This document shows, one piece after another, positions 15,334-17,399 of a stretch of 17,399 nt of DNA. Below the pieces are notes generated by a model, which saw only the letters and a program-made list of their open reading frames with translations, did no database searches and was not told the DNA's origin. The first letter of the stretch is position 1. Every line of letters starts with the position of its first letter. Source of the DNA: Thermoplasmatota archaeon (GTDB lineage: Archaea; Thermoplasmatota; Thermoplasmata; Thermoplasmatales; GCA-001856825); assembly GCA_023379555.1 (NCBI GenBank), contig JAMCQR010000046.1, forward strand, positions 1 through 17,399. The letters run 5' to 3'. Both the position numbers and the translations under genes were made by a program.

Positions 15334-16445
15334 GTTTATTCAAGTTTCCTCGAACCCTTTACTTCCAGAGGGACATTATCGACAGCCTCCAAGACATTCT
15401 GTTGAAGGAGGGCATAAAAAAAGTTCTAGTAATTACTGACAGGAATGTACTGAACAAAAATGGCAAAAGGATTGAAACTGCTCTTGGCACAATCGAAAGA
15501 GAGTACTTCACAGAAGTTCTACCAGAACCATCCATCAAGCAGATACAGGCTGCCTTTTTGAAGCTCAAGGGAAGGGAGTACGATGCTGTCATAGCAATAG
15601 GTGGAGGGAGCGTGATTGATTTTTCAAAGGCTATGGCGTTGATCGTATCGAACCCTCAGGCGGACATCGGAAGCATAAGTCCTTTCGAGAGCCTTGATCT
15701 CAAAACTAAGCTGGTAGCGATTCCTACAACTTCTGGGACCGGGAGCGATGTTTCGTTTGGGGTAGTACTATCGGATGATAATGGGAAACTTGCGATGGGA
15801 AATTATGAACTAGTTCCGGAAATAGACATTCTAGATCCCTCTTTGACTCCAATCGACAGGAATATAATAGTTCCAACTGGAATAGACGCACTTGTCCACT
15901 CCTTTGAAGCCATCGCGTCCAACACTTCTAACGTGATGACAGATGCACTTGCGGAGAGAGCTATAGAGACTATACGATTCAATTTAGACGGAGCAATAAG
16001 AAATGAGGAGCAGGCGAAGGACCTTATGCACATAGCCGCGACGATGGCAGGCCTTGCATTTTCGAACAGCGGTACAGCATCTGCTCATGCTCTTGGGCAC
16101 AGTTTCGGTGCAACCTTTCACGTCACTCATGGTACCTCAGTGGGCCTGTTCCTGATTCCATCAATTGTATTTAACTCGCAGGACCCTGAAACAAGGAGGA
16201 AGTATCTGAGAATCTGCAAACTGTTTGGAGTTGATGATATAGATTCGCTAATCGGGAAGATCGAAGAGTTCTTCAGAAAAGTGGGACAGCCATATCGTGT
16301 CAGAGAACTCGGAATAGAGGAACAAGTCTATATTTCTAAGCTGGAACAGCTTGTAGCTCTGTCCATGAGGGATAGTGAGCTCGCGTTCAATCCTGTCCTG
16401 GCCGGGGAAGAGGACCTGAAGAAAATTTTTGTAAACAATTATTGA
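15330..16445 (+). CDS. Iron-dependent alcohol dehydrogenase (group III)
   Basis: 371 residues. It shows the NAD(P)-binding motif AIGGGSVIDFSKA at about 89-101 and the IPTTSGTGSDVS block at about 131-142. Metal ligands are Asp186 and His190 (GIDALVHSFEA), His253 (SAHALGH) and His267 (FHVTHG). Their spacing (4, 63 and 14) equals that of the iron ligands of E. coli FucO. It therefore reduces aldehydes or ketones, or oxidises alcohols or diols, with NAD(P)H and Fe2+. It is not a clear glycerol-1-phosphate dehydrogenase. It is coupled by a 4-base overlap to the upstream SCP2 gene, which hints at a long-chain or otherwise apolar alcohol/aldehyde; that is inference. Downstream it nearly abuts the convergent lipid kinase gene, with 4 bases between stops. 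Confidence 0.93.
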   Translation: MSLFKFPRTLYFQRDIIDSLQDILLKEGIKKVLVITDRNVLNKNGKRIETALGTIEREYFTEVLPEPSIKQIQAAFLKLKGREYDAVIAIGGGSVIDFSKAMALIVSNPQADIGSISPFESLDLKTKLVAIPTTSGTGSDVSFGVVLSDDNGKLAMGNYELVPEIDILDPSLTPIDRNIIVPTGIDALVHSFEAIASNTSNVMTDALAERAIETIRFNLDGAIRNEEQAKDLMHIAATMAGLAFSNSGTASAHALGHSFGATFHVTHGTSVGLFLIPSIVFNSQDPETRRKYLRICKLFGVDDIDSLIGKIEEFFRKVGQPYRVRELGIEEQVYISKLEQLVALSMRDSELAFNPVLAGEEDLKKIFVNNY

Positions 16446-16449
16446 ACTC

Positions 16450-17325
16450 TTAAGGAACCACGAAGTTTACTCCTTTTTCAAGAAGAGAAATGGTAATCGG
16501 AGTATCTCCCACCACTTCACCGTCCATTTCTACCAGGTTTCCTTTTCCCAAGAAATGGAATGCCTTTCCCCTGAACTCGTAAGAAAAATTCTTTTCTATA
16601 TAAGTTCCGTTCATGAGGTCCTTTAAACGCAAGAGCGTTGTTAACTTTGAAACTGGTTTCAGGATATGGACGTCTAGATTACCATCGCTAATAATTGAAC
16701 CAGGGGATGCGAGCATTCCACCGCCAAAATATTTTCCATTCGCCACAATGACTTCTATTGTGTCAATTTCCTGAAGTTTATCCAACTCGAATTTCACGCT
16801 GAACCTCTTGAGCTTCATTAACGCAGACAGGACTCCTATCAGGAACGAGTTTTTTCCAGCCTTGCTGTGTGAGTTGACATACTTCATTACCTCTGCACCG
16901 AATCCAATCTCCAAGATATTTATGAAAGTACGTGAAGTTCGAGTTTCATCAAAAGTAACATTTGCAAGATCGACTTTCTCCGTCCTGCCTGACTTCAGAA
17001 CCTTGAGCGCATCTTGGACGCTTCTTATACCCACGCTCTTCCCGAAATCAGAGCCTGTACCTAGCGGTATCAGGGCAACTCTAATCTCAGATCCTGCCAC
17101 TCCATTTATGACCTCATTCAGTGTTCCGTCTCCGCCACAGGATACTATCGTATCGAACCCCTTGAGCGCCCCATTCCTTGCAAGCTCGGTGGCGTGTCCA
17201 GGTCGCTCAGTCAGTACGCATTCGTGTTCTGGAAAATTTGATTCAATCTCCTTTTCAATCTCTGGCCATTCTTTCCCGGCATTCCCGTTTCCTGCAGAGG
17301 GGTTTACAATGAATAATAATTTCAC
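16450..17325 (-). CDS. Diacylglycerol-kinase-family lipid kinase
   Basis: 291 residues of the DAGK catalytic fold. The N-terminus has IVNPSAGNGNAG (6-17), the nucleotide-binding CGGDGTLNEVINGV (63-76) and IPLGTGSDFGKSVG (86-99); most relatives have Asn in place of the Ser in GTGSDF. Later motifs include FINILEIGFGAEVM, GGGMLASPGSIISDGNLDVHIL and a C-terminal EMDGEVVGDTPI. Members phosphorylate diacylglycerol, sphingoid bases or, in archaea, possibly archaeol-type lipids; the substrate is unknown. NAD kinases share the fold but lack these C-terminal motifs. Start is GTG at 17325, with a TATA-like element about 23 bases upstream, so the transcript is probably leaderless. No membrane segment is seen. 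Confidence 0.92.
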   Translation of the reverse strand: MKLLFIVNPSAGNGNAGKEWPEIEKEIESNFPEHECVLTERPGHATELARNGALKGFDTIVSCGGDGTLNEVINGVAGSEIRVALIPLGTGSDFGKSVGIRSVQDALKVLKSGRTEKVDLANVTFDETRTSRTFINILEIGFGAEVMKYVNSHSKAGKNSFLIGVLSALMKLKRFSVKFELDKLQEIDTIEVIVANGKYFGGGMLASPGSIISDGNLDVHILKPVSKLTTLLRLKDLMNGTYIEKNFSYEFRGKAFHFLGKGNLVEMDGEVVGDTPITISLLEKGVNFVVP

Positions 17326-17343
17326 AACCTTAGAATCCGCTAG

Positions 17344-17351
17344 AAATTAAA
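17344..17351 (-). promoter_or_regulatory. TATA-like element of the lipid kinase gene
   Basis: Minus-strand TTTAATTT centred about 23 bases before the GTG at 17325, consistent with the other leaderless genes in the window. Confidence 0.45.
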
Positions 17352-17383
17352 TCTTATTCCAAAAATGTATTCACCTTGGTGGT

Positions 17384-17399
17384 ATGATTCCGGGAACCA
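17384..17399 (+). CDS. Possible start of a gene running off the right edge
   Basis: An ATG at 17384 opens MIPGT before the sequence ends, divergent from the lipid kinase. An AT-rich stretch around 17350-17358 lies at TATA distance. Archaeal nascent-polypeptide-associated complex proteins can begin with a similar short motif, but five codons cannot establish this. ATG 17365 in another frame is an alternative. Confidence 0.2.

Noticed and set aside
15330..16445. Glycerol-1-phosphate dehydrogenase (archaeal lipid enzyme)
   Set aside because: The ligand pattern Asp-His-His-His with FucO-like spacing and the TTSGTGSD block point to the general iron alcohol dehydrogenases, not the G1P enzyme.
1..17399. 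CRISPR array, insertion sequence, tRNA or rRNA
   Set aside because: I saw no regularly spaced repeats, transposase motifs, terminal inverted repeats with target duplication, or cloverleaf/rRNA signatures in either strand by eye.

Overview
The window looks like a chromosomal segment of an archaeon, most probably a member of the Thermoplasmata (Thermoplasmatales-like). The grounds are TATA-type promoters centred about 23-26 bases before many start codons (leaderless transcripts), occasional GGTGA ribosome-binding sites, frequent GTG/TTG starts, and a gene set that pairs archaeal informational signals with a heme pathway built on HemE and HemH. This placement is an inference; no rRNA or other phylogenetic marker is present.

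Positions 1-7562 form a divergent heme-biosynthesis locus. On the minus strand a tightly packed operon runs: AhbD-like radical SAM heme synthase, a four-helix membrane protein resembling HemJ/CopD, hemL, hemC, hemD, and hemA (cut by the left edge). On the plus strand hemE and hemH overlap. Together they cover glutamyl-tRNA to uroporphyrinogen III, decarboxylation to coproporphyrinogen III, iron insertion, and coproheme decarboxylation. HemB is not in view, and neither is a recognised coproporphyrinogen oxidase; the small membrane protein is the best local candidate for that step. HemH carries the tyrosine typical of coproporphyrin ferrochelatases, so the locus suggests a hybrid route: a Gram-positive-type coproporphyrin branch finished by an archaeal-type radical SAM enzyme instead of HemQ.

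Positions 7563-10060 hold a large M1 zinc aminopeptidase with a HEAT-repeat C-terminal half. Positions 10061-10902 are a decayed stretch with a clear pseudogene of an AHSA1/SRPBCC-domain protein (three in-frame stops, two frameshifts) and perhaps traces of a second gene. Positions 10903-12300 encode a polytopic membrane protein with four histidines in or beside membrane segments, possibly heme-binding, with a good ribosome-binding site and TTG start.

From 12301 onward the genes are metabolic: an AT-rich, palindrome-rich regulatory region, a leaderless FAD glycerol-3-phosphate dehydrogenase, a convergent alpha/beta hydrolase, an SCP2 lipid-binding protein translationally coupled to an iron-dependent alcohol dehydrogenase, and a convergent diacylglycerol-kinase-family lipid kinase. 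This suggests glycerol/lipid metabolism, but the links between these genes are inferred only from position.
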